Assembly (NCBI RefSeq): GCF_000724545.1 | Contig: NZ_JHBV01000029.1 | Location: forward strand, 1-64,000 | Direction of reading: 5' to 3' | Origin: Aureispira sp. CCB-QB1 | GTDB taxonomy: Bacteria > Bacteroidota > Bacteroidia > Chitinophagales > Saprospiraceae | DNA length: 64,000 nt | Part shown: positions 62,301 through 64,000 of the stretch, one piece after another | How positions within the stretch are numbered: position 1 is the stretch's first letter | Layout of the letters: every line of letters begins with the position of its first letter | Notes under the pieces: model-generated | What the model was told of the DNA's origin: nothing | Seen by the model: only the letters and a program-made list of their open reading frames with translations | The model's database searches: none | Translations under genes and position numbers: made by a program

Positions 62301-62698
62301 TAATCCAGTACGGTTTCTTTGAGCGTTCCCGTTTTATCGACCTCCCAAACATTGAGTTGTCCATCGCCATCAAAGTCTTCAGAAGCCGTTGCTCTAGCAA
62401 TAAAATTCTCTTTTGAGGCATTCACCACCTCGTATACATACAAAGCATCTCCCCCTGTTTGTTTCAATGCAGGCGCTTCAAATCGCAGTTCTTGAAAATT
62501 GTCAGTATATCGAAAATTGGTTTGGTAGTATGCCTTTTGTAAGGTTTGAATGTATTTTAATTGTTTTTTGGCTTCCAAGCTGTAAGCTTGTCCAAACAAT
62601 CCTTGCAAATTGGGCAAGGCTAATAAAATTAGAATTCCGATGATGACCAATACCATCATCAATTCAGTCAGGGTAAATGCGGGAAGTTTTTTATTCAT
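62300..62698 (-). CDS. gspG: Major pseudopilin GspG-like, copy 2
   Basis: 132 residues. Leader MNKKLPA then FTLTE, with Ala at -1 and Glu5. Mature protein of 125 residues: the first 47 are identical to copy 1 although the DNA differs at many synonymous sites; the 15 differences fall after residue 47. The EF-hand-like DFDGDGQLNVWE loop is conserved. First gene of the pseudopilin-peptidase-gspE operon. Confidence 0.95.
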   Translation of the reverse strand: MNKKLPAFTLTELMMVLVIIGILILLALPNLQGLFGQAYSLEAKKQLKYIQTLQKAYYQTNFRYTDNFQELRFEAPALKQTGGDALYVYEVVNASKENFIARATASEDFDGDGQLNVWEVDKTGTLKETVLD

Positions 62699-62899
62699 GG
62701 TTACAGTTTTTCAATGCTTTGACTACTTGGTTGTTGAATACTCGCATTACAAACAACATTAATTATCAAAGAATAAGTATAAGTAATCGTTCAAAAAAAG
62801 CTAAACATACAAAATTTGACAGATATTCGCAACCCTTCTAAGCAGAAAATCAAAGACAAGTACTGTTAATTAATTTCAAAGAAAATCAAACCAAAACTA

Positions 62900-64000
62900 C
62901 TATTGCATTTCCCAAACCCAGTTCCCTTCCATGTTTAAATATCCTACTTTATCCCCTTGTTCTACTCTAAACAAGCCATTTCCCACATAATCCACGTACT
63001 CATATTCGGGCTGAATAATTATCTTTCCTTGCAAATCAACCACTCCTAGTAAGTTGGTAATACTCACATTGGCCACTCCTTTTTTAAAGGGCGTAATTTT
63101 TGCATATTTAGGAGTTAAGAGTTGCAATCCCTTTTCATTAATGACTCCCCACTTGTTTTTGACTCGAACAGGAGCGACATGGTTTTCAAATCTCATTGCC
63201 CCTGTAAAATTGTTGGGGGTATGTCGTTTGGTATCTTCATGCACAAAATAATACGTCCAAGAATTTCTACGCACCAATGCCAAGCCTTTGTTGATGTCCA
63301 AAATTTTATTATATTTTACAGGAATAATTACATTTCCAGTCGTATCAACAACTCCCGTTTTATTATAACTCTCCCAAACGACAGCTCGATTGCCTTGAAA
63401 TGGCTCTACCCTAAAATAAGTCGGTTCAATAACGACATCGCCTTTGGTATTAATGTACCCTCGTTTAGATTCATCAGAAGTAAAAGCAGCTCGCCCTTCT
63501 GAAAAGTCCTTCAATTGACGAAATTCTTTATCACAAACCAAGGTACCTGTTGTGTCAATAAACATCCAATTCAAATTCGTTTTTCCCAATGCTTTCTTTC
63601 CTAGCGGTTGAATGCGAACAACAGCAAAGCCTTCCTTAAAATCACGAATTTTACCATACGCTTTTTTTCCAACTAGCTCACCCCTTTGATTCATTAAACG
63701 ATACTTTTTGCCAATTTTCACTTTTGCTAGTCCATATTCATTAAAAGCACTTATATTCTCATAGCGCCTTTTCGGTTTTAGGATAAATTCCCCTTGGGTA
63801 TTAATCAGTCCCCAACCTTTTTTGCGAATATAGACTCTTGCTATACCATTTTTAAAATCTGTTAAACGAGAGAACCTACCAGCAAATAACAACTCTCCTG
63901 TGGGGCTGATATATCCTTTTTTTCCTTTAGGAAGATGTACCCAAGCCTTGCCTTCTTTAAAATCTCCCATTCTTAGATATTGAGGCTTAATAACAACATT
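62900..64000 (-). CDS. WG-repeat protein, 5' end beyond the window
   Basis: WG-repeat domain protein, with at least 366 codons visible. Repeats of about 50 residues include GYISPTGELLFAGRF, GLINTQGEFILKP, FIDTTGTLVC, GYINTKGDVVIEPTYF, GVVDTTGNVIIPVKY, GVINEKGLQLLTPKY and GVVDLQGKIIIQPEYEY. The Met at 63970 is probably not the start: ten codons upstream to the edge are open and read NVVIKPQYLR, which continues the repeat pattern. Function unknown; WG repeats are assumed to be protein-binding beta structures. It is separated from the pseudopilin by about 200 bp. Confidence 0.88.
   Translation of the reverse strand, partial: NVVIKPQYLRMGDFKEGKAWVHLPKGKKGYISPTGELLFAGRFSRLTDFKNGIARVYIRKKGWGLINTQGEFILKPKRRYENISAFNEYGLAKVKIGKKYRLMNQRGELVGKKAYGKIRDFKEGFAVVRIQPLGKKALGKTNLNWMFIDTTGTLVCDKEFRQLKDFSEGRAAFTSDESKRGYINTKGDVVIEPTYFRVEPFQGNRAVVWESYNKTGVVDTTGNVIIPVKYNKILDINKGLALVRRNSWTYYFVHEDTKRHTPNNFTGAMRFENHVAPVRVKNKWGVINEKGLQLLTPKYAKITPFKKGVANVSITNLLGVVDLQGKIIIQPEYEYVDYVGNGLFRVEQGDKVGYLNMEGNWVWEMQ

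Noticed and set aside
43046-62698. Type IV pilus for twitching
   Set aside because: No PilT retraction ATPase in the window and the major subunits are GspG-like with a C-terminal acidic loop; secretion is more likely, though PilT could lie elsewhere.
63968-63970. ATG at 63970 as true start of the WG-repeat gene
   Set aside because: The upstream codons remain open to the window edge and continue the repeat pattern; the gene is 5'-truncated by the window.

Overview
The window looks like chromosomal DNA of an AT-rich marine Bacteroidota, most likely from the Saprospiria (Aureispira/Saprospira-like). The signs are several large secreted proteins with type IX secretion (T9SS) C-terminal sorting domains, Bacteroidota families (DUF4249, DUF4783, DUF2520, CvfB-like S1 protein, an S16 protein with a long acidic tail), TAnnTTTG promoter boxes and AT-rich leaders. 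The genus is an inference; the phylum is well supported.

Layout. 0-8 kb: acyl-CoA synthetase, a lipoprotein, YggS, a PhoB/PhoR-like two-component pair separated by a terminator, and a secreted thioredoxin-TPR protein. 7.4-8.9 kb: a 1.5 kb stretch without a credible gene; its last 300 bases fold into several hairpins and end in a strong terminator, so it probably encodes an unrecognised structured RNA. 8.9-14.7 kb: rpsP, a DUF4783 protein, a bactofilin-polysaccharide deacetylase-DUF2520-DUF4249 operon and an S1 protein. 14.9-36.3 kb: a surface/secreted-protein island. It holds a 1855-residue protein with 20 tandem Cys-containing modules, its repeat-free sibling, several T9SS cargo proteins, small lipoproteins, a CUB/PKD/P-domain protein and a peptidase S74 (tail-fibre-type) protein. 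36.3-40.1 kb: a beta-oxidation operon (thiolase, small membrane protein, FadB/J-type multifunctional enzyme). 40.1-43.0 kb: uncharacterised genes and a MORN-type protein with a very basic tail.

43.0-62.7 kb is the most interesting part: a near-complete type II secretion-like machine on the minus strand. Nine packed genes encode, in transcription order, a secretin, a GspL-like protein, a GspK-position protein, two pseudopilins, GspF, a PilO/GspM-like protein, an FnIII lipoprotein and a GspC/PilP-like protein. Upstream on the same strand lie two nearly identical major pseudopilins, a minimal prepilin peptidase and the GspE ATPase. Between the two blocks lie two large, related beta-helix proteins that have signal peptides but no T9SS sorting domain. 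They end instead in a short beta domain like those of phage tail fibres. All four recognisable prepilins have Ala rather than Gly before the cleavage site. I infer a dedicated secretion system in which the beta-helix proteins are the likely cargo, working beside the general T9SS route used by the other exoproteins here.

Three palindromic elements of 85-140 bp with shared terminal inverted repeats (20.9, 30.6 and 52.1 kb) look like a MITE family. A WG-repeat protein runs off the right edge.
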